From NCBI RefSeq assembly GCF_900114415.1, contig NZ_FOSZ01000005.1, forward strand, positions 124,001 through 188,000: a DNA stretch of 64,000 nt. Direction: 5' to 3'. Shown in pieces: positions 35,070 through 44,610 of the stretch. The first letter of the stretch is position 1. Each line of letters opens with the position of its first letter. A program made the position numbers and the translations under genes. The notes under the pieces were generated by a model. It did no database searches and was not told the DNA's origin. It worked only from the letters and a program-made list of their open reading frames with translations. Source of the stretch: Shimia haliotis (GTDB lineage: Bacteria; Pseudomonadota; Alphaproteobacteria; Rhodobacterales; Rhodobacteraceae).

Positions 35070-35870
35070 ATGAAGACCACTGCTTTGACCACCGCCCTTG
35101 CGCTCACACTCATGATCTCCGCCGTTCAGGCGCAATCCTTTGATCGCGTGGTACAGGCCGAAGTCCTGCCGGGCTGGCGCAACGACGATGGCAGCCACAC
35201 AGCCGCGCTTCGGATCACGCTCAATCCCGGCTGGAAGACCTACTGGCGCGCACCGGGCGATGCGGGCATCCCGCCTCGCATCACGTGGCGCGGGTCCCGC
35301 AACATAGAGGCCGTGGATCTCGACTGGCCCACGCCTGAAGTGTTTGACCAAAACGGCATGCGCTCGATCGGCTATTCCGAAGAAGTGATCATTCCGGTTC
35401 ACGTCGCACCGCAAACCCAGGGCAAGCCCGTGACGGTCAAGGCCCAGCTTGAGATCGGCGTTTGTCGGGACATTTGTGTGCCGCAAACAATCAAGGTTAA
35501 GGCCGAGTTGCCACCACAGGGCGCGCGCGACGCGCGCATTGCCACGGCGATTGTGGATCAACCCCTGTCGGCACAAGACGCCCATGTCGGCGCCGTGACC
35601 TGCAAGGTCGATCCTACCAAGGACGGGCTACGCCTTACGGCCACGGTCAATATGCCACACGCGGGTGGCACCGAAGTCGCGGTCATCGAGACTGGTGATC
35701 CGCAAATCTGGGTTGCGGAAGGCACCACCACACGGCGCGGCAATACGCTGGTTGCTCAAACCGAGATGATGCACGTGGACGAGGTGCCCTTCATGCTGGA
35801 CCGTTCCGCGATACGCATCACCGTGCTGGGATCAAAGCACGCGGTGGATATCCGCGGTTGCTCAGGCTGA
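35070..35870 (+). CDS. DsbD N-terminal (DsbD-alpha-like) exported protein
   Basis: 266 residues from the ATG at 35070. A signal peptide ends at AVQAQ. The domain matches the periplasmic alpha domain of the disulfide reductase DsbD/ScsB, with the C-x3-C pair Cys132 and Cys136 (GVCRDICVPQ). The transmembrane and thioredoxin domains of full DsbD are missing, so a separate electron donor is needed. In related genomes such stand-alone proteins are linked to cytochrome c maturation or copper stress. Its last 9 bp overlap the end of the RND gene on the other strand. Confidence 0.82.
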   Translation: MKTTALTTALALTLMISAVQAQSFDRVVQAEVLPGWRNDDGSHTAALRITLNPGWKTYWRAPGDAGIPPRITWRGSRNIEAVDLDWPTPEVFDQNGMRSIGYSEEVIIPVHVAPQTQGKPVTVKAQLEIGVCRDICVPQTIKVKAELPPQGARDARIATAIVDQPLSAQDAHVGAVTCKVDPTKDGLRLTATVNMPHAGGTEVAVIETGDPQIWVAEGTTTRRGNTLVAQTEMMHVDEVPFMLDRSAIRITVLGSKHAVDIRGCSG

Positions 35871-38800
35871 CGCCGCACGTCGCCGCCGCATCAATATCCC
35901 CAGCCCCCCTGCGCCCAGCGCCGCCATCGTGAGCGCCCAGGCCCCCAGTATGAAAACGCCGAGAGCCGCTGTGCCGTTTGTGACCACGCCCAGAGCCGGC
36001 AAAACGCCAACCAAGGCGGGCATCACCGCGCCATAGGCCACAACCCAACCAAGCGTCGCCACCAACCACGCCGCGATCAGCGCACCGGTGACAACAACCA
36101 CAGGCCGCGTGCCTTTGGCCCGCGCCCCACGGCGCACCGCCGCCACCTGCCGTGCCACATCCGCCTGCATGGCCATCAGAGCAGGCACCACTATCAGCAC
36201 CAGAATCATGCCAAAGCCCAAGCCATAGACCAAAGTGATCACCGTCGGCTTGAGAAACTGCGCCTGCTGGCTGCGCTCAAACAACAGCGGCGCCAACCCG
36301 AGCACCGTTGTGGCGGTGGTCAGGAACACCGCCCTCAGGCGATCCGCCGCACCATCGATGATCGACGGGATCAAGCCGCGCTCCTCCGCGTAGTCATCAA
36401 TCGTTGTCACCAGAACAATCGAGTCGTTGATGATGATGCCGGTCATGCCCAACAGGCCGATGACCGTGAACATGCTCAGCGGCACGTCATGCATATAGTG
36501 ACCGTAAATCGTGCCCACGAGCCCGAAGGGAATGATTGCCATCACCACCACAGGCCGTGTCCAGCTTGAGAACACCCAAGACAGCACAAGATAGATGCCC
36601 GCCAGACACAGGATCAGACCGGTGCGCGCATCCTTGAGGAAATCGTCTTCTTGTTCAGCCAATCCCGACAGGCGCCACTCGACCTGTTTGTCTGCGGCAA
36701 TGGTGGGCAGAATGTCGTCTCGCAACTGGGTCATGATCGCCTCGGCCCGCGCCGGATCATCCTCGGAAATATCGCCTGTCACATTGATCAGACGCACCCC
36801 GTTCACCCGCCGCACCGTCGAAAATCCTGTACGGCTCTGAACTGTCACCACATCCGCCAGCGGCACATAGGCCCCCTGCGGTGTGCGCATCAGCGACCCT
36901 TCAAGGAAATCCGCCGTCAGTTCGCCCTCGGGCAGTTCCACACGGATCGAAGCCGAGCGCGGCCCGTCGGGGAAGGTCGCCGCCTCAAGCCCGTTCAAAC
37001 GGTGCCGCAAAACACGCCCCAGCGCATCAATGCTAAAGCCAAGCGCGCGCCCCTGCGCCGTCAGCTCCAATATAAGCTCTTCCTTGTCATAGCTCAGGTT
37101 GTCCTCAACCGCCGACACCTCTGGGAACTCGTCCAACGCTGTCTTTAGCGCCTCGCTGGCCCCCTTAAGCGTATCGGCATCCGCGCCAAAGAACTCCACA
37201 TCCAGCGAGTCCCCCCCCGGACCGGACCGCCAGCCGCGAAAGCTGATGGTTTCCGCCATCGGATGCTTCGCCACGCGGTCCTGCAACTCCCCAACAAAGG
37301 CAAAGCTGGAATAGGGACGCAAATCCGCGTCAATCAACTCGATCGAAATCGACCCCAGTTGATCGGGATCCAGAGATTCCGAGCCCGGAATGCTGCGTCC
37401 CGAGTTGCCACCAATCTCGGCGATCACATAGTCCAGCGGGTTGCGTCCGTGGCGCTCTTCATACTCGCGCCCCAACTCTTCGGTGGCGCGCTGCATTTCC
37501 CGCATCATCGCCATGCTGTCATCGCGCGTCGCCGTTGGCAGCATCGCGAAATTGCCCGTCACCGACCCTCGCTCCGGCGCGTTGAAAAAGCGCCATTTCA
37601 CATCGCCATTAATGAACAAAACCACTTGGGAGGCGAGCACAACAACGGCCAGCGACACAACCGGATATCGCGCCCAGATCACAAACCGCATCAACGGCCG
37701 GAACAACCGGTCCCGCACCCAACGGAAGCCGCGGTTCACCACACGGCTCGGCACGTCATACCAATGTTCCTTGGCGGTGTGCTTGAGCGCATGCGCCATA
37801 TGGTGCGGCAGGATCAGGAAACACTCCACCAGCGACGCGGCCAGTACAACGATCACGGTAAACGGAATATCCGCAATCAGTTCGCCAAAGCGGCCAGAAA
37901 TCACCGTCAGGCCAAAGAAGGCAATGATCGTCGTCAGCGTCGAGGAAAACACCGGCATCGACATGCGCCGCGCCGCGTTTTCCGCCGCAACAAAGGGCGC
38001 CTCTCCCAGCCGCCTTGACCGTGCATCCGCATGTTCGCCAACCACAATCGCGTCGTCCACCACGATGCCCAGCGTGATGATCAAACCAAACAGCGAGATC
38101 ATGTTGATCGTCAGCCCTGCCGCATACATCAGCGCAACAGCCGCCAGCATCGCCGTCGGAATACCTGCGGCCACCCAGAACGCCGTGCGCGCATTCAGAA
38201 ACAGGAACAAAAGCACCACCACCAGCACCAACCCCATGAGCCCGTTCTCAATCAGGATGTTCAAACGCCCTGTGATGGCTTCGGCCCGCGTCCGGATCAG
38301 CTCTAGCGTCACGCCTTCGGGTAGTGTGGATTGCACCAGAGCGGCGACCTCTTCGACCTTGGCCTGCATCGAGATCGCATCACCCGAGGCGGTGCGATCC
38401 ACACGAATGGAGATAGCCGGATTGTCACCCACGAAATAGCTGCGGTTGCGGTCCACACCTTCGATGTGGATGTCCGCCACGTCCTCCACAATCAGTTTGG
38501 TGCCGTCCGGGTTGGAGCGCAGCACAATGCCTGCGATCTCGTCCGGCGCGCGTTTTTCGACGCCCGTGCGCACCCGTGCCGCCGCACCTGTGACATCGCC
38601 GGCCGGATCGGCATTGACCTCTTGTGCGATCGCCTCGGCAATCTCGGCAATTGTGATGTCATGGGTGATCAGATCAACCGACGATACCTCGACGATGGTT
38701 TCGCGCTCCGCCAGCCCGCGAATGGTCGTGCGCGTGACACCTTCCGTATAAAGTCGTGCGACAAATTCATCGGCAAACCGCGCCACCTGATCAATGTTGA

Positions 38801-39257
38801 CGGGTCCGGTGATCACGACATCCGTGACCCGATCCCGCCATGCTCCGCGCCTGACCACGGGATCCTCGGACTCACTCGGCAACGTCGTGACCGCGTCCAC
38901 CGCGACCTGCACATCATCCGTGGCCCGTGCCATATCCCAGCCCGGCTCAAAGTCCAGAGTGATCCGTGCCAAACCTTCCGTCGACCGTGATGAGGTGGTT
39001 TCCACCCCTTCCACGCCCAGCAAGGCCGGCTCCAGAACCTGAACAATCGTGTTGTCCACATCTTCCGCACCGGCTCCATCCCAGACCACCGAAACAGTGA
39101 CCGTCTCGACAATAACATCGGGAAAGAACTGCGCCCGCATACGGGGCGCAGCAGCCAATCCGGCCAGTATCAGAATAACCAGCAAAAGGTTGGCCGCCGT
39201 GGCGTGACGGGTAAAGTAGCTCAGCACCCCGCCCGCGCGGTCTCCGAGATCCCGCAT
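35862..39257 (-). CDS. RND-family efflux permease
   Basis: 1131 residues, about 90 more than AcrB owing to a C-terminal extension with two or more extra hydrophobic segments (about 1050-1120). Twelve core helices; the helix-4 proton relay contains GIVVDDAIVVGEHADARSRRLG and the second half GIIINDSIVLVTTIDDYAEE. The periplasmic docking and pore domains are full length. It belongs to the HAE-1-like group with short MFP partners. The adaptor gene lies 3 bp upstream. No outer-membrane channel gene is adjacent, so TolC elsewhere is presumably used. Substrate unknown. Confidence 0.93.
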   Translation of the reverse strand: MRDLGDRAGGVLSYFTRHATAANLLLVILILAGLAAAPRMRAQFFPDVIVETVTVSVVWDGAGAEDVDNTIVQVLEPALLGVEGVETTSSRSTEGLARITLDFEPGWDMARATDDVQVAVDAVTTLPSESEDPVVRRGAWRDRVTDVVITGPVNIDQVARFADEFVARLYTEGVTRTTIRGLAERETIVEVSSVDLITHDITIAEIAEAIAQEVNADPAGDVTGAAARVRTGVEKRAPDEIAGIVLRSNPDGTKLIVEDVADIHIEGVDRNRSYFVGDNPAISIRVDRTASGDAISMQAKVEEVAALVQSTLPEGVTLELIRTRAEAITGRLNILIENGLMGLVLVVVLLFLFLNARTAFWVAAGIPTAMLAAVALMYAAGLTINMISLFGLIITLGIVVDDAIVVGEHADARSRRLGEAPFVAAENAARRMSMPVFSSTLTTIIAFFGLTVISGRFGELIADIPFTVIVVLAASLVECFLILPHHMAHALKHTAKEHWYDVPSRVVNRGFRWVRDRLFRPLMRFVIWARYPVVSLAVVVLASQVVLFINGDVKWRFFNAPERGSVTGNFAMLPTATRDDSMAMMREMQRATEELGREYEERHGRNPLDYVIAEIGGNSGRSIPGSESLDPDQLGSISIELIDADLRPYSSFAFVGELQDRVAKHPMAETISFRGWRSGPGGDSLDVEFFGADADTLKGASEALKTALDEFPEVSAVEDNLSYDKEELILELTAQGRALGFSIDALGRVLRHRLNGLEAATFPDGPRSASIRVELPEGELTADFLEGSLMRTPQGAYVPLADVVTVQSRTGFSTVRRVNGVRLINVTGDISEDDPARAEAIMTQLRDDILPTIAADKQVEWRLSGLAEQEDDFLKDARTGLILCLAGIYLVLSWVFSSWTRPVVVMAIIPFGLVGTIYGHYMHDVPLSMFTVIGLLGMTGIIINDSIVLVTTIDDYAEERGLIPSIIDGAADRLRAVFLTTATTVLGLAPLLFERSQQAQFLKPTVITLVYGLGFGMILVLIVVPALMAMQADVARQVAAVRRGARAKGTRPVVVVTGALIAAWLVATLGWVVAYGAVMPALVGVLPALGVVTNGTAALGVFILGAWALTMAALGAGGLGILMRRRRAASA

Positions 39258-39260
39258 GGG

Positions 39261-40715
39261 TTAGCCCCCCATCCGTTCGCGCAGTCGCTCCACCATCCGT
39301 GCAGGCACTTCCGGCTGACTCAGCGCGTTCAACATCCGCTTTTTAACGTCACTCGGCAGGCGCTGACTGGCCTCGATTGCAGTGACAAAGCGTTGCCGCT
39401 CCTCATCGCTCAACGCCACCATGGCCGGAGCGGCCGGCGCCTCTCCGGTCGGCGCAATCGGCTTCACTTTGATGCCTTCACCCAACAAGGGTGTGCGTCG
39501 TGTCACCACGCGCTGACCATCCAGCCCCCTGCCGCGCACCAGCACCTCGTCGCTCTGACGCCGGACCAGACGCACATCCAGCGTGTCCAACCTGTCGCCC
39601 TCTCCGACCACCAACACGGTGCCTGCAGCATCCAGCGCCGTCGCCGGCAGGCGCACCACCTGCTCCAACTCGGGCTCGCGCACCCGAACCGTCACAAAAT
39701 CGCCGGGCTTCAGTCCGCGCGCGCTGTCAAGACGCGCATACAAAACCCGCCCCGTCTGCCCTTCTCCGACGGCCGCCGCATCGCGCGTGATGATGCCTGT
39801 AGCCTGCACATCCGCGCCCATCACATCCAGCGACACCTTGACCTCGGCCTCATGCAACTGATCGTCATCATCCAAAAGCCGCACATATTGCGGCGTGCTC
39901 ACCCGAAACGCCACCTCAAGCGCCGCCGGATCAATCAAGGTGGCAAGCCTTTCGTTCATCGAAACAAGGCCGCCCTCCACCGCATTCACCTCTGACAGAG
40001 TGCCGGCAAAATCGGCGCGAATGATCGTGTCATCCAAATCCCGTTCCGCCTCAGCCAAGGAGATCCGCGCCCGCTGAAGTCGGGTTTCCGCCTGATCAAT
40101 GCGCGCCTCGCCCTGCGCAACAGCACGCCGGTTGGACAACACCGCCTGCCGCGCGGACGACAGCGACAGTTCGGCGGTTTCCACCGCAGCCGCAGTGCCG
40201 ACGCCACGTGCTTGCAAATCCACCTGACGATCAAACGCCTTCTGACGCAGCGCCAGTTGCGCCTCTGCCGCCGCCAATTCATCCTGCGCCAGTTTCAACG
40301 TGCGCACCGCATCGCGATCTTCGGCTTCAGCATCCAAAAGATCACTGGCCAGACGCTCCAACGCAAAGCGCACCTTGCTCGGGTCCACTTCAACCAGCAC
40401 TTCCCGCGCCACCACGCGCGCGCCTTCTTCGAAATTCTCCGACAGTCGCACAATCGAGCCCGCCGCAGAGGCACGGACCTCAAGCGAGCGACGCGACTGC
40501 ACCTCACCAAACGCCACCAACTCGGGCGATTCCACCCCCGAAACAGCTTCAACCACATTGACAGAAAACACCCGCTCGCGCGCCGGGGGGCCGCTGTTGT
40601 CACGCGCCAATCGATCCTGAACCGCGCCTCGTACCAGATTGCCCGCATAAAGCAGAAGCCCAGCCGTAACCGCCAACAGAAAAAGTCCCGTCAGACTCTG
40701 CCGCAAAAATCGCAT
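39261..40715 (-). CDS. RND efflux periplasmic adaptor (membrane fusion protein)
   Basis: 484 residues from the ATG at 40715. An N-terminal membrane anchor (about 7-28), a lipoyl half (SLEVRASAAGSIVRL), a long coiled-coil hairpin (about 110-215, with many Ala/Glu/Arg heptads), the second lipoyl half (TIIRADFAGTLSEV) and beta-barrel domains follow in order. The last about 60 residues (ALSDEERQRFVTAIEASQRLPSDV onward) form an extra helical tail not usual in AcrA-type adaptors. It is cotranscribed with the permease. Confidence 0.92.
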   Translation of the reverse strand: MRFLRQSLTGLFLLAVTAGLLLYAGNLVRGAVQDRLARDNSGPPARERVFSVNVVEAVSGVESPELVAFGEVQSRRSLEVRASAAGSIVRLSENFEEGARVVAREVLVEVDPSKVRFALERLASDLLDAEAEDRDAVRTLKLAQDELAAAEAQLALRQKAFDRQVDLQARGVGTAAAVETAELSLSSARQAVLSNRRAVAQGEARIDQAETRLQRARISLAEAERDLDDTIIRADFAGTLSEVNAVEGGLVSMNERLATLIDPAALEVAFRVSTPQYVRLLDDDDQLHEAEVKVSLDVMGADVQATGIITRDAAAVGEGQTGRVLYARLDSARGLKPGDFVTVRVREPELEQVVRLPATALDAAGTVLVVGEGDRLDTLDVRLVRRQSDEVLVRGRGLDGQRVVTRRTPLLGEGIKVKPIAPTGEAPAAPAMVALSDEERQRFVTAIEASQRLPSDVKKRMLNALSQPEVPARMVERLRERMGG

Positions 40716-40854
40716 CTGGCTCCGTCTCCCCTTAGCGTCGCTCGTCGATATGATGGGCCTGACACCGCGAAATGCCAAGGCAAGTTAAGGTGATACGCAC
40801 GCGCACCCCTGTTCCGTCGCAAAAAAATCGCAATGTCGCAAAAAACGGACCGCG

Positions 40855-41397
40855 TCACTTGCGGCGCATGTGTTCGTCCAGCCGTGGCATGATCTCGACA
40901 AAGTTGCAGGGCCGATGGCGATAGTCGAGCTGCCATTTCAGGATTTCGTCCCACGCGTCCTTGCAGGCCCCCGTGCTGCCGGGCAACGCAAAAAGATAGG
41001 TGCCATTCGCCACTCCGCCGGTGGCGCGGCTTTGCACGGCGCTGGTGCCGATCTTTTGCATGCTGACCATGGTGAACACTGTGCCAAAGGCCTCGATCTC
41101 TTTTTCATAAACGTCGCGATGCGCCTCAACGGTCACATCGCGCCCCGTCAGACCGGTGCCTCCGGTCGAAATGATCACATCCACCTCGTCCCTCGCGCAC
41201 CAGTCGCGCAGCTGCGCGGCGATCACGTCCCGCTCATCCTGCACAATCTTGCGATCCGCGAGCCTGTGCCCCGCCCCTTCCAGCCGCGCCACCAAGGTGT
41301 CGCCTGATCTGTCCTCGGCAAGCGAGCGCGTGTCGCTCACCGTCAGAACCGCAATCCGCACCGGAATAAACTCTTTGCTCTCGTCGAGTCTGCTCAT
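40855..41397 (-). CDS. moaB: Molybdenum cofactor biosynthesis protein B
   Basis: 180 residues from the ATG at 41397. MoaB/MogA fold that adenylylates molybdopterin. IAVLTVSDTRSLAEDRSG, the nucleotide-binding STGGTGLTGRDVT and the ALPGS block are present. moaE and moaD are in the window at about 54.6-55.3 kb, so cofactor genes are scattered. The metallophosphoesterase stop lies just 5 bp upstream of its start. Confidence 0.93.
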   Translation of the reverse strand: MSRLDESKEFIPVRIAVLTVSDTRSLAEDRSGDTLVARLEGAGHRLADRKIVQDERDVIAAQLRDWCARDEVDVIISTGGTGLTGRDVTVEAHRDVYEKEIEAFGTVFTMVSMQKIGTSAVQSRATGGVANGTYLFALPGSTGACKDAWDEILKWQLDYRHRPCNFVEIMPRLDEHMRRK

Positions 41398-41401
41398 CGC
41401 C

Positions 41402-42007
41402 TTATCCTTTGGGCTCAATGTCAAACCATGTGCCGGTCGGCCCAAGGTTGACCACATGGCTCTCGCCGACCTTGGCGCTCTGGCCCCAACTGTCGTGAAT
41501 ATGTCCGCAAACCACCAACGGCGGCTTGACGCGTTTGATCGTGTCCAGAACCGCAGTCGAGCCCAACGACACCCCTTGCGACGTCACATCAACGACGCCC
41601 TTTGGCGGCGAATGCGTGATCAGAACATCCACCTCGCCGCATCCCGACAACAAGTCCGCACCCTGCGCCTCGGTCAGATCACAAGACCAGTCCTTGAAGG
41701 GTGTCACAGGAATAGCATAGCCAATCCCGAACAGGCGCAATCCGGCCACCTCGGCGCTCTGGCCATGCAACACAACCGCCCCGTCCGGTGCCGCGGCACG
41801 CAACTCGTCTTCGCTCTCGTTGTTGCCTGGCACCATGACCACCGGTGCCTTCAACCCCTCCAGCAAAGCCATAGCGCCCGCCAGATCCTGTCGATGGTTG
41901 GTGAAATCTCCGGCGGCGATCACGAGGTCTGCCTCCTGACTCATCTCCACCAACCTGCGCGCTGCAGGGGCGGCCCGATGAAGATCGGAAAACGCCAGAA
42001 CCCTCAC
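41402..42007 (-). CDS. Metallophosphoesterase
   Basis: 201 residues from a GTG at 42007 that overlaps the glycosylase stop (GTGA). Calcineurin-like fold with the metal motifs in order: D-x-H (FSDLH), GDFTNH, GNNE, HSPP and GHIHDSWG. Likely a single-domain phosphodiesterase of the YfcE/MPE group. Encoded between uracil-DNA glycosylase and moaB in one apparent operon, which says little about its substrate. Confidence 0.88.
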   Translation of the reverse strand: MRVLAFSDLHRAAPAARRLVEMSQEADLVIAAGDFTNHRQDLAGAMALLEGLKAPVVMVPGNNESEDELRAAAPDGAVVLHGQSAEVAGLRLFGIGYAIPVTPFKDWSCDLTEAQGADLLSGCGEVDVLITHSPPKGVVDVTSQGVSLGSTAVLDTIKRVKPPLVVCGHIHDSWGQSAKVGESHVVNLGPTGTWFDIEPKG

Positions 42008-42798
42008 GCCAAAGCCTCCAGCTTGGCCTTCAGACTTAGCAAATCCGCCCAAGCATCCCGCTTGGCCTGCGGCGTCTGCAAAAGGCGCTGCGGATCAAAC
42101 ATCGGCAACACCGGCTTGCCAAAGGCCTCCTGCCACTCGCCGCGCTGGCGCGTCACACCGCGTTTGCCCAAAACCACTTCGCAGGCGACATTGCCCATCA
42201 CCACAATCACGTCCGGCGCGACGATTTCCACATGCCGCTCAACAAACGCCCGCAACACCCCCACATTGGCAGAGCTCAGCGCCGCGTTTTGGGGCAGTCG
42301 CCACGGCGAGGCATAGCTGATGTAAATGGCGTCTTTGGACAAAGGCACGTCGCGCCCCATGCCGATTGCGGCAAACATCTTGTCCAGCAATCGACCCTCA
42401 GCCCCCTCAAAGGGTTTGCCTGACATATCTTCCTCACGTCCTGGCGCCTCGCCAATCACCATGACACGCGCCGCCGGATTGCCGCCGGCCAACACCAGAT
42501 TGCGCGCGCCGCGTTTCAACTCACAGTGTTCAAACGCTCCGATCGCCGCCTTCAGGCCATCAAGGTCGGCCGCACCGGACACCGCCCGTTTGGCCTCCTC
42601 CGCGACATTGACCTCAGCCTTCACAGGCCGCACGGTCTCGGCGACCGGCGCAACCGGCATCTCGGCCTTGGGTTTGGGGGCTTCCTTCGGTGTCTCATAG
42701 CGATTCACCGGCGAATCCATCACCGCTTCCGTGGCCCCAAGCTCAATTTGCCAGGCCAAGAGCGCTTCTGCCGTGTAATAATCCAGTGCCGATTCCAT
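42004..42798 (-). CDS. Uracil-DNA glycosylase family protein lacking the iron-sulfur cysteines
   Basis: 264 residues from the ATG at 42798. The first about 85 residues are a Pro/Lys/Glu-rich linker. The catalytic domain begins near FEHCELKRGARNLV and has motif A GEAPGREEDMSGKPFEG and the fingers ISYASPWRLPQN and VVMGNVACEVVLG. Thermophilic family 4 enzymes hold a 4Fe-4S cluster with four cysteines; here only two cysteines occur in the whole domain, so a cluster is unlikely. It would remove uracil from DNA. The downstream gene overlaps its stop. Confidence 0.85.
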   Translation of the reverse strand: MESALDYYTAEALLAWQIELGATEAVMDSPVNRYETPKEAPKPKAEMPVAPVAETVRPVKAEVNVAEEAKRAVSGAADLDGLKAAIGAFEHCELKRGARNLVLAGGNPAARVMVIGEAPGREEDMSGKPFEGAEGRLLDKMFAAIGMGRDVPLSKDAIYISYASPWRLPQNAALSSANVGVLRAFVERHVEIVAPDVIVVMGNVACEVVLGKRGVTRQRGEWQEAFGKPVLPMFDPQRLLQTPQAKRDAWADLLSLKAKLEALA

Positions 42799-42972
42799 GG
42801 CCAAACACTAGCCTCTCTGCCAAGGTGGCGAAAGACCACCAAATTACCGGCAATTCCCCGCCGATTTTAGGCAATTTCATAGCCGCTATGCATGTATGCA
42901 CCAAAGCCGCGCTTGCTCTGTAAATAGGCGATCCATATAAGCAGCGCGATCGAGACAGAATGGAGAGCCCCA

Positions 42973-43941
42973 ATGACCTTTGGCCACAACCATCTTCTGG
43001 GGATCGAGCCCCTGCGGCCCGATGAAATCACCGCTATTCTCGACTTGGCTGATACCTATGCCGACCAAGCCCGCACCGAGCACAAGCATTCCACTGCGCT
43101 CAAGGGCATGACCCAGATCAACATGTTCTTCGAGAACTCCACCCGCACGCAGGCGAGCTTTGAGATCGCCGGCAAACGCCTTGGTGCGGATGTGATGAAC
43201 ATGGCCATGCAGGCCAGCTCGATCAAAAAGGGCGAAACCCTGATCGACACCGCCACCACTCTCAACGCCATGCACCCCGATCTGCTGGTTGTGCGTCACC
43301 CGCACTCCGGCGCGGTGGACCTCTTGGCGCAGAAAGTGAACTGCGCGGTTCTGAACGCCGGCGACGGCCGCCATGAACACCCAACACAGGCGCTCTTGGA
43401 TGCACTGACCATCCGCCGTGAAAAAGGCCGCATTCACCGCCTGAACGTCGCAATCTGCGGCGACATCGCCCACTCCCGTGTGGCGCGTTCCAACCTGATC
43501 CTTCTGAACAAGATGGAAAACCGCGTCCGCCTGATCGGCCCGCCGACACTGGTGCCTTCCAGCTTCAAGGAGTTCGGCGCGGAAATCTATGAGGACATGG
43601 ACGAAGGCCTCAAAGACGTCGACGTCGTGATGATGCTGCGCATCCAGAAAGAACGCATGGACGGCGGCTTCATCCCATCTGAGCGCGAATACTATCACCG
43701 TTACGGCCTTGATGCCGCGAAACTGGCCAACGCCAAGGACGACGCCATCATCATGCACCCCGGCCCGATGAACCGTGGCGTCGAGATCGACAGCGAAATC
43801 GCCGACCACCCGACCCGCTCTGTCATTCAGGAACAGGTCGAAATGGGCGTGGCCGTACGCGCCGCCGCAATGGACCTTCTGGCGCAAAACCTGCGCGCGC
43901 GCCGCGCCGAAGCGGCCGCCAACCAGCCGGTCGAGGTCTGA
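42973..43941 (+). CDS. pyrB: Aspartate carbamoyltransferase catalytic subunit
   Basis: 322 residues. Condenses aspartate and carbamoyl phosphate, the first committed step of pyrimidine synthesis. Carbamoyl phosphate loop [13 protein letters not shown] (about 55-67), the [11 protein letters not shown] block and the aspartate-domain [11 protein letters not shown] are intact. GGAGAGCC precedes the ATG. It leads an operon that ends with a catalytically degenerate dihydroorotase and plsY. No pyrI regulatory subunit gene is present, as expected for the class that pairs with PyrC-like partners. Confidence 0.96.
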   Translation: MTFGHNHLLGIEPLRPDEITAILDLADTYADQARTEHKHSTALKGMTQINMFFENSTRTQASFEIAGKRLGADVMNMAMQASSIKKGETLIDTATTLNAMHPDLLVVRHPHSGAVDLLAQKVNCAVLNAGDGRHEHPTQALLDALTIRREKGRIHRLNVAICGDIAHSRVARSNLILLNKMENRVRLIGPPTLVPSSFKEFGAEIYEDMDEGLKDVDVVMMLRIQKERMDGGFIPSEREYYHRYGLDAAKLANAKDDAIIMHPGPMNRGVEIDSEIADHPTRSVIQEQVEMGVAVRAAAMDLLAQNLRARRAEAAANQPVEV

Positions 43942-43943
43942 CC

Positions 43944-44045
43944 GTGGAAGACCCCAAAGATCCGAAAATGAGCGGCCGCGTTGCCTCCGTGGCCCTCATT
44001 GTCATGTTTGCCATCGTTGGCCTGATGATCTGGATCGGGGGCTGA
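43944..44045 (+). CDS. 33-residue single-helix membrane protein
   Basis: Short gene from a GTG at 43944, two bases after the pyrB stop. Eight charged residues (EDPKDPK) are followed by SGRVASVALIVMFAIVGLMIWIGG, one membrane helix. The next gene starts 4 bp later. The tight packing, the clear cytosolic head plus helix and the position in the operon make it credible as a real product; function unknown. Confidence 0.65.
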   Translation: MEDPKDPKMSGRVASVALIVMFAIVGLMIWIGG

Positions 44046-44049
44046 GCGC

Positions 44050-44610
44050 GTGCATGTCTCTGCCTCAGAACGCGGTCTGGTGCGGCTCTTTGCCGTTGAC
44101 CTGCCGTCTGACGAGGTCGAGGCGTTTCGCGAAGCCGTCACGGATGAGGACGGAGAAATCATAGATTGGCCCCTCGGCAAAGCTCTGGGGACCACTGATC
44201 TGGACGAAGACTTTGTCGAACTCTTCAACGTGAATGATCTCGAAGGCCTCGGCCTTCCGGGATACATGGTTCAGGGCCTTGGCATTTCAGAACACGATGT
44301 GATGGAAGACGTGCGCCGCCTGTCCGCCCAGCGCGGCTGGATATTGGTGGTCCTGTCCTCGGCTTTCGGACGCTCCGAACAGACCCTTGCCCCCCACCGC
44401 CCCCTGCGCTGGCTTGGCACCTACAAAGAAGAAGGCGCCCGCGTGCGCTATGAGCCCTTGCCCGATGCCGGAGCCAAAGGGGCACCGCTGGCCCCTCCGA
44501 CACCTGAGCCGCAACGCAATCCGTATAAGACGGTGCTTTTGGCAATCCTCGCCCTGCCCGCCGCCGCATTGGTTCTGGGGTTGCTGTTCCTCTGGGGGAC
44601 AACCCCATGA
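44050..44610 (+). CDS. Hypothetical protein with C-terminal membrane helix, in the pyrB operon
   Basis: 186 residues from a GTG. A soluble alpha/beta part (about 1-120) is followed by a Pro-rich linker (about 138-158) and one C-terminal helix (TVLLAILALPAAALVLGLLFLW). I recognise no family. Its stop overlaps the next start (ATGA). It is encoded with four other small proteins between pyrB and the pyrC-like gene. Confidence 0.75.
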   Translation: MHVSASERGLVRLFAVDLPSDEVEAFREAVTDEDGEIIDWPLGKALGTTDLDEDFVELFNVNDLEGLGLPGYMVQGLGISEHDVMEDVRRLSAQRGWILVVLSSAFGRSEQTLAPHRPLRWLGTYKEEGARVRYEPLPDAGAKGAPLAPPTPEPQRNPYKTVLLAILALPAAALVLGLLFLWGTTP

